A stretch of DNA of 64,000 nt from Simmondsia chinensis (Eukaryota; Streptophyta; Magnoliopsida; Caryophyllales; Simmondsiaceae), in assembly GCA_018398585.1 (NCBI GenBank), contig JAGTTD010000024.1, positions 10,816,071-10,880,070 of the forward strand, given 5' to 3'. A program made the translations under genes and the position numbers. The notes beneath the pieces were generated by a model. The model made no database searches. It had not been told where the DNA came from and was given only the letters and a program-made list of their open reading frames with translations. Positions 10,908 to 22,389 of this stretch are shown in pieces (position 1 is the stretch's first letter; every line of letters starts with the position of its first letter).

Positions 10908-11375
10908 TCACAATTTGTCATAATTAGCATTAGGAGGTCTGAGAAGTACTTCTGAGTTTGGTAGAGTTGAACTTGATTCAGATTCTTTAGATTCTTGATT
11001 TTTGAGTTGTATCACCTTATGATGATATATTTTTGCAGTTGAATTAAAGACTAAGTTTTTATTTTTTGTATGAGCTAAATTATTAGATAGGCTTTTAGCT
11101 TCTATATTCTTTTGAATTTCATAATTATATCTTACATTTTCTAAGGTTGGATTAGATAGATTTATTAATTTGTGTGTGGGTTGTTGATCTTTATTTTGAG
11201 TTATAAGCTGATTCTTTTTACAATTTTTCATAAAATGGCCAGGTTTTCTACATCCATGGCAAATTGGAATCCTGTTTGGGTTTTGTTTTGAATGTTGTTT
11301 CCTTTTGTTTTTCCTTGAAGGTCGTTTGAAATTATAACCGTTATTTTGAATACAGAGGGAGATTAATTTTCTTTT
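10908..11375 (-). pseudogene. Type B coat-protein-like C-terminus with CCHC knuckle
   Basis: A basic Lys/Arg-rich stretch precedes the zinc knuckle CHGCRKPGHFMKNC (CX2CX4HX4C) at about 11220-11270, then a Ser/Asn-rich tail. The arrangement matches the type A knuckle protein at 20128-20694, but residues differ at most positions outside the metal ligands. It therefore belongs to a different viral lineage. The upstream border near 11375 is an abrupt switch from type A sequence. Confidence 0.7.
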
Positions 11376-12249
11376 GGTTGGGATGTTGATGAAGTCCCTT
11401 CATTTGAGTCTTCATTTTCTCATTTTGAAATGGTTTGAATCATAGGGCTATTAATTGTTGGATTATCCGTTAATTTGAGCTTTTGAGTGATTCTTTCAAT
11501 AATATCATCATCAGAACCCAGTGATTTTTTGAGTTTTATTTGTTCTTTATCTTTTTGAGTTAAATTAAAAGATTGGAAAGAGGGTTGTTGAATTCCTTAA
11601 AAAAATGGGTTTGTCTGTGATTGTGTAGTTGGAAAGCTTTGTTGAATAGGGTAAATTTGAAGTATTGGTTGAGGGATTGTATAATTTGTATATGTTGGTT
11701 GAGGCATTGATTGGACTATTGGAGATTGTTCCAATTTTTGTTTATCCTTGTTATTTCTTATATTGTTGTGTATTGACTTTAATTGTTCGGAAATTATTTT
11801 GAGATTTAAAGCTTGAAAATTATTTTGTTCATAAATTTTATTTATATCTTTGATTGTAGGTGTCAAAATCTTCTTTTTCTTCTCTTCCCCCACAAAAAGG
11901 AGTAGCGTCCATTTTTCAATTTTGAACATTGATAATTAAATTTTTTTTGGGAAAATGAATAGTGTGGATTATCTGTCCATCCGTTGTTAACCATTTTGGT
12001 TGTAGGATTTGTATTAACATTTATAAAATTTTGTATAAAAGGATTTGGTATTTGATTCCTTAATGTGTATGATTTTAACCATTTGAAAATAGAATATTAC
12101 ATTTTAATTGATTTAATTCTTTGTAATAAGTTCCTCTAATTTTAATTGTTGATTCCTTTGTAAAAGTTTGAAAGTACCAATGTCTTTTAATCTAATTGTG
12201 ATCTGATTCAAATTCATTGCTTAAAAACTCTTAATTTATTGTAAAATCT
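11376..12249 (-). pseudogene. Type A ORF1 C-terminal part and coat-protein N-terminal region (segment 2)
   Basis: Pro/Gln/Asn-rich sequence containing the block PIVQSMPQPTYTNYTIPQ and an acidic run (EDSNE) before the junction at about 11375. Equivalent to 21400-22344 and 30011-30990. Low-complexity, charge-rich N-terminal domains are usual in caulimovirid coat proteins. Stops and a frameshift near 11600 and 11930 break the frame. Confidence 0.7.
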
Positions 12250-13324
12250 TTTGTTATAACATTTATTGAAGGAGATCTCATTTGAAAAGTTGTTGGAGAA
12301 CACGGGTTTGAGAATGATTCATTTTGAAAAATTGGTTCGACAAGAGGAGAGTTAAACCGTATTCCTCTAAACCTGGAAGTAGAAGTATTTTGAAAATCTT
12401 CTTCCCTATTATATGGAAAGGATGAAGTTGATTGTGTTGAAATTCAATTTGAGAAGGATGTGAACTAATTGTTTGTTTTCTTGGTTCGAAATTAATGGTA
12501 ATTTTACCATCAAGCTCTTCAGTGATTTGTTGAACTTGTCTTCTTGCAATATTTCTTGGAGGTTGAGGGTTTTCCATCCTCCAAATTTCTGGAATGGTTA
12601 TCTCATTCCATTTGAGACATTTTGGGGTATAGGTTGTAACTTGTTCAGCCTGAACCTCAAGAACTAAAGTCTCTCCAGAAGGAGATTGTTTGAGACATTT
12701 TGGGTTAAGTTGGCTTCCTAAAAGCCTGAAATAATTTCTGTAAATGAGAACAAAGTTTTGTCTGTTTTCTTTGATATTAATATTTGGTAAATGAATATCT
12801 AACATTAAAGTATCCAAAATTGTCGGATCTCGAAGAGCAACTGAAAATTTTGGATAACAATTGAAATAAATTGGTCCATTGTGTAAATTGGTTTGAACAA
12901 TTGCTAGTAAAGACTCTTCATATTGTAAATATGTTGAATCTCTAAGAGCTAACATAGCCGGTTGGTTATGTTCTGTCCTTGTTAAAGGGTTGACAGCTAC
13001 TTGACCTAAACCATAGTGTATATAATAATAACTTTTTGCAAAATATTTTTGACTGGATAAATTTGAAAGTAGTTGTATCATTTGGGCTTCTTGATCAATA
13101 TTCATTGCTTGCTCATGTGTTTTACATGAAAAAGCCATTTTAAAATTGAAAGTACCAATTTGATAAATTAATTCTATATCTTCATTTAGAATGCTCCAGT
13201 TAACAAAATCTTTTGGGTTTGTAATTTATTTTGAAACTTCTTTTGAATTAACTATATGTAAACTAGTACTGGGTTGTTTTGAAAACATCTTTCTAAAAGG
13301 TCCAACAATTTTGAAACCTGACAT
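12250..13324 (-). pseudogene. Pararetroviral movement protein (30K superfamily), segment 2
   Basis: The best preserved movement protein in the window: 286 codons are open at 12278-13138. The core motif GLGQVAVNPLTR is followed by a region ending GPIYFNCYPKFSVALRDP and LDTLMLDI, the pattern caulimovirid cell-to-cell movement proteins share. The natural start is the ATG at 13322-13324, but a TAA near 13227 separates it from the core. The C-terminal extension is Pro/Gln-rich. The protein would form tubules through plasmodesmata; this copy cannot be made whole. Confidence 0.85.
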
Positions 13325-13880
13325 GTATACAGCCTCAGTTGTTTGGGTTCAACAGTCACCTAACAGTCTTACTATTTAACACCATTGAGAACAGGTTTAC
13401 TATTTGACACTGTTGAGAACGGGAATACCAACGACACAGTAACGGGAACGCCTAGCGAGAACACCTTTCACACGGCTTACCAATGCTATCTGGGCTTATC
13501 AACGCTACACTACCGGCTTACCAACGCTCCTAATAAGTGCTTTAATAGCAAAGCATTCCTAATAAGTGCTTAACATAATTTTCGTGAAATTACTGTTGAA
13601 AACACCTTGAACTTTGCTCTAATACCAGGAAGGGGGCAGGATCGGCGGACACAGGCAGAAGGACAGGCAGAAGAAGATGAGAAAGATGGAATTGATTAAT
13701 TGACAAGTTTAAACATAGGTTGGGTATAAAAGAGTAATTGAAAATACAATCACAAAATTGAAATACATATGAAACTTACAGATTGAATATAGCCGAAGTA
13801 CAACACTTGAAAATAAAATTATAAAGTAAAATGTTTGCCCCAGTATTTCTCTCTGGCATTGTGTTGGTAATTTTCGCTCT
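13325..13880 (-). promoter_or_regulatory. Pararetrovirus leader (segment 2)
   Basis: About 550 bases between the promoter and the movement protein start. It carries repeated short words (GGTAAGCC, GGTGTTCCCG and TTCTCAAC types), a GTAAGT donor-like site near 13780 and the primer-binding site. Caulimovirid leaders are long, structured and rich in short ORFs; the repeats fit that. Confidence 0.75.
13616..13627 (-). promoter_or_regulatory. tRNA-Met primer-binding site (one mismatch)
   Basis: Minus-strand TGGTATTAGAGC, differing by one base from the consensus TGGTATCAGAGC seen at 4736-4747 and 28652-28663. Confidence 0.8.
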
Positions 13881-14189
13881 GCCTTGAACGAAGCTGGGAC
13901 GTCCCCCTTTATAGGCGAAGCAGCATCCTGGAATTAAAATGAGATCCATGACCTAGGAATTGAAATGCGAATTTTGAAATACGAATAGTAACCCTTATTA
14001 ATTTTGAGTCTTGAATTGTAACACATGTCTTCCGTCTTTATTTGGAATTATTGAGCAGTACTGTGCATCTTTATAATTTTGCTTCGTCCTTTATTGAATT
14101 ATTGAGCCATGCTGTGCAGCTTTTGTCTTTTCCCTTTGTCTTTTATTGAATTAGTCTTGTAAACTTGAATCATCAGAATAGATTGAATG
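13880..14189 (-). promoter_or_regulatory. Pregenomic RNA promoter, segment 2
   Basis: TATA box at 13907-13913 (minus strand) and the paired upstream GCTCAATAATTC-type elements at about 14040-14110. Same arrangement as the other promoter copies. Confidence 0.75.
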
Positions 14190-15316
14190 GATCACTTTGA
14201 TTGGAACTTACTTCTTCATCGTCATTTTCAGAGGAAGAATTTTGGATTTGCTGAAGGAGCTGAGTTAGGAGTTCTTTTGAAATTTTTGATTTGGATTTTG
14301 TGGAAGAGCTTGATGGTGAGGTATTTTGAGGATGAGATTTAAAAGAGGTTTTTAGAATGCCTGGAGAATTATGAAGGAGAATTTGAATGTTCTTATTTTT
14401 ATTTTCAAAAAATTTTGATAAGAAATCAGTGATACAATCACGTTCAAGGATGTATTTATCCCACCACTTAATTTTGAATTCTCGAACTAAAGATATGGGA
14501 TAAGGTTGCTCCAGAAATTAAGCGGTCTTACAAGACCAACAAAGTATCCAAGGAATATGAAAATTTGAATGAAAATTTATAATTGCATTTAGAGGATCAT
14601 CTTCTGAATGTTTTGATTAAATGTTGAATAATGCTTTGGCATTTGCTGAAAAAATATCAGTAGTGCTTCCGAAAAAGTGCCACCATTTCTAAAACCAGGC
14701 TGAAAAAAGTTCTTGATTTTTCCTGGAATTGAAAGAACCAAGAATGATCAAAAGGTCGGAAAAGAAAAGTTCTAAACCAAGCCATTTTGTAATCTTAATA
14801 AGTGTAACCAAAATCCTTGATATCCCAAATATTTAAAATTTTGCACTTTAAATATTGGATTTGCCCATTATGAAATTTTTCATGTTTAATAAATGCAGAA
14901 CTTGAATCTACCAAGATGAATTCATAAAATTTTTGGGTCCTTTGAATATCATCTGGAAGCCATTGAAAATTGTTAGGAAAAGTTGCTTTGACTAGATTCT
15001 AAATTCCAGTTAAAGTTTGTTTGGTGAGGAAAATGTGTTCAAGTTGAGGCTTTGAAAAATATTTATTTGTTTAAGCAGGTATAGTATTTTGGAGTCTCTG
15101 ATTAAGAGATTGAGGAGGAGCAGGAGGTTGGATTGAGAGAGGATTTGGAGGTCTTGAAACAGCAGCAGAATAGGAGATTGAAAGAAAATCTTCATTTAGA
15201 ATTTCGAAAGGGTTTTGAATTGGAATTTTGATTGAAGAAGATTGATGATGAGGTTTAAGGGTCATTGCATAGTCTTCTACAGATTGAATCTCCCCTTTAC
15301 CTTTGTCTTTCGACAT
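14190..15316 (-). pseudogene. Type A pararetroviral downstream ORF (segment 2)
   Basis: Starts at the ATG 15314-15316 with MSKDKGKGEIQS, immediately after a splice-acceptor-like CCCAG. A Pro/Ser/Gln-rich region follows, then a region with the WW.FFG-type signature near 14640-14690 and FKIKWWDKY near 14450-14480, and the acidic tail. Only the first 81 codons are open; frameshifts follow. It is shorter than type B because the coiled coil and the 166-codon ORF are absent. The position suggests a transactivator or accessory role, not demonstrated. Confidence 0.65.
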
Positions 15317-15484
15317 TCTCCTGGGAAATTAAATTGTATTATGGTTTGGAAGAAATTCTCTGGAAAGGAAGTCTGGCAACGAATTGTTTTCTCCTCTAAT
15401 AAATTCAATTTGAAAATTAAATACAGAAAGGATGGCTTGTCATCTTGCAAAAATTTATTTTGAAACTATATTTCTTACATCATT

Positions 15485-16050
15485 TTATAAAACTTCTTTT
15501 GCAGATTTGCAATCAATTCTTAAAAGGAAAGTTTTGTTATATAAATCTTTCTGAAATTTTGAAATGCATAAAACAATGGATAAAACTTCATTTTTAATTG
15601 TTGAATAATTGTTTTGAGCTCCAATCCAAAGTCCAGAATTAAACCTAATTATTTGCTCGGGGTTGGAGTCCACTTTTTGTTTGAGTATACCACCATAACC
15701 TATATCCGATGCATTTGTTTCTACCATGAGAGACGCTTTTGGATTTGGAAGGGCTAGGCATGGGAGATTTTTGACTCTTTATTTTAAAGTTTGCACTATC
15801 TTAGTATGGTCCTCTGTCCAAGGAAGAGGATTTTTTAAGGCCTTTGGTGTAGGGGTTGACACATATTGCGAAGCTTAGGAAAAAAATCAACAACATAATT
15901 TAAACATCCCAAAAACCTTTGAAATTGAGTTTTGTCTTTTAATTCATTTGAAAATTTGTCAGCAAACTTTATTGCTCTTGTAATAGGTTTTATAGTTCCT
16001 GGGAAAATATCATGTCCAAAAAGTCATACTTTGGTATGAAATAATTTCGT
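15485..16050 (-). pseudogene. Pararetroviral RNase H (segment 2), catalytic Asp replaced
   Basis: RT connection followed by RNase H. The block around 15700 reads METNASDIGYGG in place of the family's ETDASD pattern, so the first catalytic aspartate is Asn. The end of the domain at about 15350-15480 is frameshifted. RNase H removes the RNA template during reverse transcription. Confidence 0.75.
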
Positions 16051-16995
16051 TTTTGATACTGAAACGATTAAACCATTTCTTTTGCTAGTGTTGATAAGGA
16101 TATTTAAATGTCTGAAATGTTGATTAATATTTTTTGAGAAAACAAAGATATGATTAATGTAAGCAATAATGAAATACATATATTGGGTAAAACTGTCATT
16201 CATAATATTTTAAAATTCTGATGGAGCATTTTTGAGTCCAAATGGCATCACAATCCATTCATAGTGACCAAGTGGAACTGTGAATGTTGTTTTGTAACGA
16301 TCCTTTTCATCAATTTGAATTTGCCAAAAACTACTTTTTAAATCAAATTTTCAAAATATATTTGCATCATGTAACCTATTTAATATATCTCTTTTATTTG
16401 GAATTGGATATCTTATCCATTGAAGAACTTTGATTAATGGTTTGTAGTTGATGACTAATCTTGGGACTCCTCTTTCTAGTTCCGCTTGTTTGTTAACATA
16501 AAATGCAGAACAGCTCCAAGGAGATTTTGATGGTCTTATTAGTTTTTTGTCTAAAAGTATTTGAATTTCGTTTTTGCAGTGTTCTAACAATTCTTTGTTT
16601 ATTTGAATAGGTCTAGCCTTTGTTAGAATATTTTTCTCATTAAAATCTTTTTCATAAGATATTGAATTGTATGTCTTTTTCTTTCCCAAAATGCATTAGG
16701 AAGATCGGAGCATACTTCTTTAATTATTCTGTTATTTAATTGATTTATTTTTTCATTTGACTAGGCTAATTGTTTTTCATCCTTTGATATTCTATTTTAT
16801 TTTGAAGATATTGAATATGACTTTTCTTGTTACTAATTCGGTTTATTTGTTTGAATATTGTTGATTGCAAGAGTTTTAAATCTCTTTGTTGATCGGATTT
16901 AAGAATTGAAATGTTACTTTTGTGTCCATAATCTGATTATGAATTCCTTCTTTTGTAACCGTAAAAGGATATATTTGACTTATAAAAGGGGTTCC
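16051..16995 (-). pseudogene. Pararetroviral protease end and reverse transcriptase (segment 2), active site destroyed
   Basis: Enters at the protease C-terminus at 16995 (junction to a promoter fragment), then the RT fingers with RPSKSPWSCSAFYVNKQ and PRLVINYKPL (open at 16351-16689). The catalytic YIDD box reads YINH at 16150-16161, losing both metal-binding aspartates. Several stops lie between. Confidence 0.85.
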
Positions 16996-17149
16996 TAATA
17001 TATTTGCTTCCGTCCTTTATTGAATTATTGAGCCATACTGTACAGCTTTTGTCTTTTCCCTTTGTCCTGTATTGAATTAGTCTTGTAAACTTGAATCATC
17101 AAAATAGATTGAATGGATCACTTTGACTGGAACTGACTTCTTCATCATT
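16996..17149 (-). promoter_or_regulatory. Truncated pararetrovirus promoter fragment (segment 1 end)
   Basis: The distal promoter with one GCTCAATAATTC-type element. The TATA box is missing because the sequence jumps at 16995 into protease-coding sequence of segment 2. Confidence 0.7.
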
Positions 17150-17807
17150 ATCTTCAGAGGAAGAATTCTAGATTTGCCGAAGGAGCTGAGTTAGGAGTTT
17201 TTTTGGAATTTTTGATTTGGATTTTGTGGAAGAGCTTGCTGGTGAGACATTTTGAGGATGAGATTTAGAAGGGATTTTTAGAATGCTTGGAGAATTATAA
17301 CTGAGAATTTGAATGTTCTTATTTTTGTTTTTTAAAATTTTTCACTTTCAATATTGGATTTGCCCATTATTAAGGGCAGAACCTGAATCTACCAAGATGA
17401 ATTCATAAAATTTTTGGGTCATTTGAATATCATCTGTAAGCCATTGGATATTGTCAAGAAAAGTTGCTTTGACTAGATTCTGAATTCCAGTTAAAGGGAG
17501 AGGTTCTCTTTGTTTGGTGAGGAAAATGTGTTCAAGTTGAGGCTTTGGAAAATATTTATTTGTTTGAGCGAGTAAAGTATTTTGGAGTCTCTGATTAAGA
17601 GATTGAGGAGGAGCAGGAGTTTGGATTGAGAGAGGATTTGAAGGGCTTGAAACAGCGGCATAATAGGAGATTGAAGGACATCTTCATTTAGAATTTCGAA
17701 AGGGTTTTGAGTTGGAATTTTGATTGAAGAATATTAAGGATGAGGTTTAAGGGTCATTGCATAGTCTTCTGCAGATTGAATCTTCCCTTTACCTTTGTCT
17801 TTTGACA
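17150..17807 (-). pseudogene. Type A downstream ORF (segment 1), internally deleted
   Basis: Starts at the ATG near 17806-17808 after an acceptor-like TTTTCCCAG. The N-terminal third and the acidic tail are present, but about 490 bases covering the WW.FFG region are missing at about 17344. The breakpoint lies in an AAAATTTTT-type word present on both sides in the 34462-35650 copy, so a short-homology deletion is likely. Confidence 0.65.
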
Positions 17808-17821
17808 TTCTCCTGGGAAAA

Positions 17822-18562
17822 TTAAATTGTATTATGGTTTTGAAGAAATTCTTTTAAAAGCAAGTCTGGCAACGAATTGTTTTCTCCTCTAATAAATTCA
17901 ATTTGAAAATCAAATACAGAAAGGATGGCTTGCCATCTTGGAAAATTTTGTTTTGAAACTATATTTTTTACATCATTTTGTAAAACTTCTTTTGCAGATT
18001 TGAAATCAATTCTTAAAAGAAAAGTTTTGTTATATAAATCATCCTGAAATTTTGAAATGCGTAAAACAATGGATAAAACTTCCTTTTTAATTGTTGAATA
18101 ATTTTTTTGAGCTCCAGGCCAAAGTCTAGAATGAAACCTAAGTACTTGCTCAGGGTTGGAGTCCACTTTTTGTTTGAATATACCACCATAACTTATATCC
18201 AATACATCCGTTTCTACCATGAGAGACGCTTTTGGATTTGGAAGGGCTAGGCATGGGAGATTTTTGACTCTTTATTTTAAGGTTTGCACTATTTTAGCAT
18301 GGTCCTCTGTCCAAGGAAGAGGATTTTTTTGAAGCCTTTGGTATAAGGGTTGACACATATTGCGAAGGTTAGGGAAGAAATCAGCAACGTAATTTAAACA
18401 TCCTAAAAACCTTTGTAATTGAGTTTTGTCTTTTAAATTATTTAGAAATTTGTCAGCAAACTTTATTACTCTTGCAATAGGTTTTATGGTTCCTTGAGAA
18501 ATATCATGTCCTAAAAATCTTACTTTGGTTTGAAATAATTTCATTTTTGATGCTGAAACCAT
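17822..18562 (-). pseudogene. Pararetroviral RT connection and RNase H (segment 1)
   Basis: Two open pieces (18272-18562 and 17822-18220) carry the RT thumb/connection with RFLGCLNYVADFFPN and an RNase H with the ETD motif kept, ending in the family-typical DFQIEFIRGENN and LPD. A stop and a frameshift separate them. This is the best preserved RNase H of the window. Confidence 0.85.
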
Positions 18563-18589
18563 TAAACCATTTCTTTTGATAGTGTTGAT

Positions 18590-19430
18590 AAGGATATTTA
18601 AATGTTTGAAATGTTGATCAATATTTTTTTAGAAAACTAAGATATCATCAATGTAAACAATGATGAAATCTGTATATTGGGTAAAAATGTCATTCATAAT
18701 ATTTTGAAATTCTGATGGAGCATTTTTGAGTCCAAATGGCATCACATTCCATTCATAATGACTAAATGGAGCTGTGAATGCTGTTCTGTAACGATCCTTT
18801 TCATTAATTTGAATTTTTCTAAAACTACTTTTTAAATCAAATTTTGAAAATATATTTGCATCATGTAACCTATTTAATATATCTCTTTTATTTGGAATTG
18901 GATATCTTATCCAATGAAGAAATTTGTTTAATGGTTTGTAGTTGATGACTAATCTTGGAACTCCTCTTTCTAGTTCCGCTTGTTTGTTAACATAAAATGC
19001 AGAACAGCTCCAAGGAGATTTTAATGGTCTTATTAATTTTTTGTCCAAAAGCATTTGAATTTCGTTTTTGCAATGTTCTAACAATTTCTTGTTTATTTGA
19101 GTAGGTCTGGCTTTTATTGGAATATTTTTCTCATTAAAATCTTTTTCATAAGGTAATTGAATTATATGTCTTTTTCTTTCCCAAAATGCATTAGGAAGAT
19201 CAGAGCATACTTCTTTAATTATTTTGTTGTTTAATTGAGTTATTTTTTCATTTGACTAGGCTAATTGTTTTTCAATCCTTTGATATTCTATTTCATTTTG
19301 AAGATATTGAATATGACTTTTCTTGTTACTAATTCGGTTTATTTGTTTGAATATTGTTGATTGCAAGAGTTTTAAATCTCTTTGTTGATCGGATTTAAGA
19401 ATTGAAATGTTACTTTTGTGTCCATAATCT
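18590..19430 (-). pseudogene. Pararetroviral reverse transcriptase (segment 1), YIDD intact
   Basis: 151 codons are open at 18629-19084. They include SPWSCSAFYVNK, RLVINYKPLNK, the FSKFDLKS block with the first catalytic Asp, the FGLKNAPSEFQ block, and the metal-binding YIDD at 18654-18665. A stop follows within a few codons, and the N-terminal part is out of frame near 19100. The spacing of motifs is that of caulimovirid RTs rather than Ty3 elements, which agrees with the movement protein and lack of LTRs and integrase. Confidence 0.9.
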
Positions 19431-19494
19431 GATTGTGAATTCCTTCTTTTGTAACCATAAAAGGATATATTTGACTTATAAAAGGGGTTCCTAA

Positions 19495-20127
19495 TATAAT
19501 CTATTGTTGAAGATCTTTAACTAAAATAAATGGTGCTTTGAAACAAACTCCACTAGCTGTGTGGAGACTTTCTAATATTTTTTCGTAATATTTTGATGGA
19601 ACAAGTCCTTCTTGGATGCAATTGAGATCTGCTCCTGAATCCAACAGCGCTTGAGTTTGAATTTTATAAAACTTTGAAATATGAAGAGTTATATAGACAT
19701 ACCATTTTTAATATTCTATTCTTTCAATTATTTGATGATATTTGTCATTTGATATTGGTTCATCTCGTATTTGAAGGTTAATGTTTTCTAATTGAGTTTC
19801 TATTGGATTATTTGTTTTAGATTCTATGTATAATAACATTGGTTCCAATTGTGAATCTTTTGATTCTAAAAGAGATAATTTTGATTTTGTTTCTAGACCT
19901 TGATACTGTATTGTTATGAATTCTATTTGCAAATGTTTAAGTTGTCCTTTTAGTTCATTGATTTCTCTTAGTAAATCTCCAGTTGAAATTTGTCTAAATA
20001 TATTTGGTGTAGGATATTTTTTAAATATTTGTTCTAAAGATTTGGGTTGTTTTAGTCGAGTTATCTCTTATTCTTTAAATATAATTTCTTTTAATTTGAG
20101 AAGATATTCTTTTCTTATTTCTTGATC
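19495..20127 (-). pseudogene. Pararetroviral aspartic protease and preceding linker (segment 1)
   Basis: Linker with a glutamate/leucine-rich helical stretch (74 codons open at 19708-19932). Then an aspartic protease with the catalytic LLDSGADLNC motif (DSG at about 19633-19641) and the ILG.PFI block that closes the fold near 19480. It would cleave the viral polyprotein. Stops divide it. Confidence 0.8.
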
Positions 20128-20694
20128 TTAAATTTTTTCTACTATATCTAGAAGGTCTTCTTTGTTAGCTTTAATTAATATGTTAATTGTTTTAATTTTG
20201 TAGGGGCATAAATCTTCACTTGATTCAGATGATGTGTCTTCATTTGTTGTATCTTCTTGAAATTCAAATATATAGTCTTCATTGTTTGAGCTTGAATCAG
20301 AAAGAAATAAATTCATTAATTTATTTTTTAAGTCTTCATCTTCTATTTGATTTATTTTTTCTTTCATTTTACATTCATTTCGGTAATGACCAGGTTTTTT
20401 GCATTTGAAGCATATTGGGATTTTGCTTGATTTCTTCCTTGAATATTTTTTTATATTTTTGTAATATTGAGGTGGTGGTGATTGTTCATATTTATTTTTC
20501 CTTTTCTTTCTATAATACTTAAGGTCTTGTTGAAATATTTTCTTTTTGTATCGTTTTGAAGGAGATTTGAAACTATTGAGCACAGAAAAAACATAATTCT
20601 TTTCTTGTTTGTGCCTTTTTGAGATTGTTACGAAATTTTTGTTCTTGGCATAATTGTAATGCTTCTTTTTTGATAAAAGCAAATAATTGTCCAT
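20128..20694 (-). pseudogene. Coat-protein C-terminal region with CCHC knuckle (segment 1)
   Basis: 188 open codons: a highly basic stretch, the zinc knuckle CFKCKKPGHYRNEC (CX2CX4HX4C) near 20375-20420, then an acidic Ser/Glu-rich tail. This order (basic, knuckle, acidic) is characteristic of caulimovirid coat proteins, where the knuckle binds the pregenomic RNA. The frame is open, but the upstream coat core is broken, so no complete protein results. Confidence 0.85.
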
Positions 20695-21400
20695 ATGTTA
20701 TATTATACCATGGAATTGTTTGAGTTCCACAAATATCAAGAATTTAAGTCATTATTCTTTCTGCAAATAATTTTGGAAGTCCAGTAACAAATCTTTCCTT
20801 CCAAAATGGTTGATTTCTGTCTTTTCTTTTGAGTACATGAGTTAAAAACATATCTTTGTACCATCAAAAATCTTGTAAAGAGGGACATCTTAAATTGGCT
20901 AAAAATAATTTTGTTGATTCTTGTTCTTCAGTTATGCTGCCAAGAAAGGCAACGGTTATTGACCATATTAATGTTTCTATTGCTTTTTCTACTACTTCTT
21001 CGATGTAAGGTGAATTGACGTAATTAGGATCAAGTCGTTTTCTTTCTATATGAGTATGATTGAGTATCAATTCCCTTTCACGGAGTTGTAAAGTTCTTGA
21101 CTACCATGATTGAAGTTGTCCTGAAAATCCGGAAACAATCAATCTAGCTGATATATGGTTAGTACGTGAGGGATTGGATACTTCGTAAGCTATTGAAGCC
21201 ATTGCCATTTGTTGTAGAGTATTTTTAATTTCATATTCAGATTTTTTGTTTATATTCCATTCATGGATATCATTTCTATTGAATGATATAGAGGTAAATT
21301 AATTTCTTTCTTCATATTGTACATCAGGAGGAGTTGGTCTTGGATAATAATTTCTTGTAGGTTGATTTTTCCAATTATTTCTTATTTTATTTATTGAAGA
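20695..21400 (-). pseudogene. Pararetroviral coat-protein core (segment 1)
   Basis: Fragments carrying GFSGQLQSWW, a YIEEVVEKAIETLIW helix and QPFWKERF, then a helical stretch leading to the knuckle region. These blocks recur at 31154-31640. They match the assembly domain of caulimovirid coat proteins in order and spacing. In-frame stops occur near 20742, 20863 and 21100. Confidence 0.75.
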
Positions 21401-22344
21401 TTCAGGATTTTCAATTATATTAATGTTAAATTATTCTTTTATTTTTTGAATTTCTATTTCACTTAGGGATATTGATGAAGTTTCTTCATTTGAGTCTTCA
21501 TTTTTTCCTTTTGAAATGGTTTGAATTGTAGGGCTACTACTTGTTGGATTATCCGTTAATTTAAGCTTTTGAGTAATTCTTTCAATAATATCATCATCAG
21601 AACTCTGTGATTTTTTGAGTTTTATTTGTTCTTTATCTTTTTGAGTTAATTTAAAAGGCTGGAAACAGTTTGTTAAATTTCTTGAAAAAATGGGTTTGTC
21701 TGTGATTGTGGAGTTGGAAAGCTTTGTTGAATAGGATAGCTTTGAGGTATTGGTTGAGGGATTGTATATTTTGTATATTTTGGTTGAGGCATTGATTGGA
21801 CTATTGGAGATTGTTTCAATTTTTGTCTATCCTTGTTATTTATTATATTGTTATGTATTGAATTTAATTGTTCGGGAATTGTTTTGAGATTTAAAGCTTG
21901 AAAATTATTCTGTTCATAAATTTTATTTATATCTTTGATTGCAGGTAGTAAATCTTCTTTTTCCTCTCTTCCCCCACGGAAAAGGAGTAGCGACCATTTC
22001 TTGATTTTGAACATTGATAATTAATTTTTTTGTGGGAGGATGAATAGTTTGGATTATTTGTCCATTCATTGTTAACCATTTGGTTGTAGGGTTTGTATTA
22101 ACATTTATAAAATTTTGCATAAAAGGATTTGGTATTTGATTCCTTGATGTGTATGATTCTAACCATTTAAAGAATGGAATATTATATTTTAATTGATTTA
22201 ATTCTTTGTAATAAGTTTCTCTAATTTTGATTGTTGATTCCTTTGAAAAAGTTTGAAAGTACCAATGTCTTTAAATCTTATTGTGATCAGGTTCAAATTC
22301 ATTACTTAAAAATTTTTTATTTATTGTAAAATCTTTTGTTAAAC
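21401..22344 (-). pseudogene. ORF1 C-terminal part and coat-protein N-terminal region (segment 1)
   Basis: Two overlapping open pieces at 21673-22014 and 21923-22120 in different frames, with Pro/Gln-rich repeats and the acidic EDSNEE stretch. The movement protein core expected upstream is absent, because the viral block ends at the AT-rich repeat. Confidence 0.65.
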
Positions 22345-22380
22345 TATTTATTGAAGAAATTACTAACCCAAAAGATTTGT
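22345..22380 (+). other. Short inverted scrap of movement-protein sequence at the block edge
   Basis: The plus strand here reads like the plus-sense movement protein N-terminal region at 29040-29070 (ACCCAAAAGATTT words), opposite to the rest of the block. It marks a small inversion or filler at the integration junction. Confidence 0.5.
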
Positions 22381-22389
22381 TCATAAAAT

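Larger units (their letters stand above)
4459..22380 (-). mobile_element. Endogenous pararetrovirus mosaic block (Caulimoviridae), minus strand
   Basis: About 17.9 kb of integrated plant DNA-virus sequence, identified by movement protein, CCHC coat protein, DSG protease, YIDD reverse transcriptase, RNase H and a tRNA-Met primer-binding site. In transcription order it comprises segment 1 (22344 to 16996), segment 2 (16995 to about 11376), type B segment 3 (about 11375 to 7982) and type B segment 4 (7981 to 4459). Segment borders are abrupt and fall inside genes, as expected of recombined or concatenated integrants. Caulimovirids have no integrase, so host repair is the likely route of entry. 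Genus cannot be fixed by eye. Confidence 0.9.

Noticed and set aside
18590..19430. A Ty3/gypsy retrotransposon as source of the RT.
   Set aside because: No LTRs or integrase flank it. Movement protein, caulimovirid-type coat protein and a circularly permuted layout with a single promoter point to a pararetrovirus.
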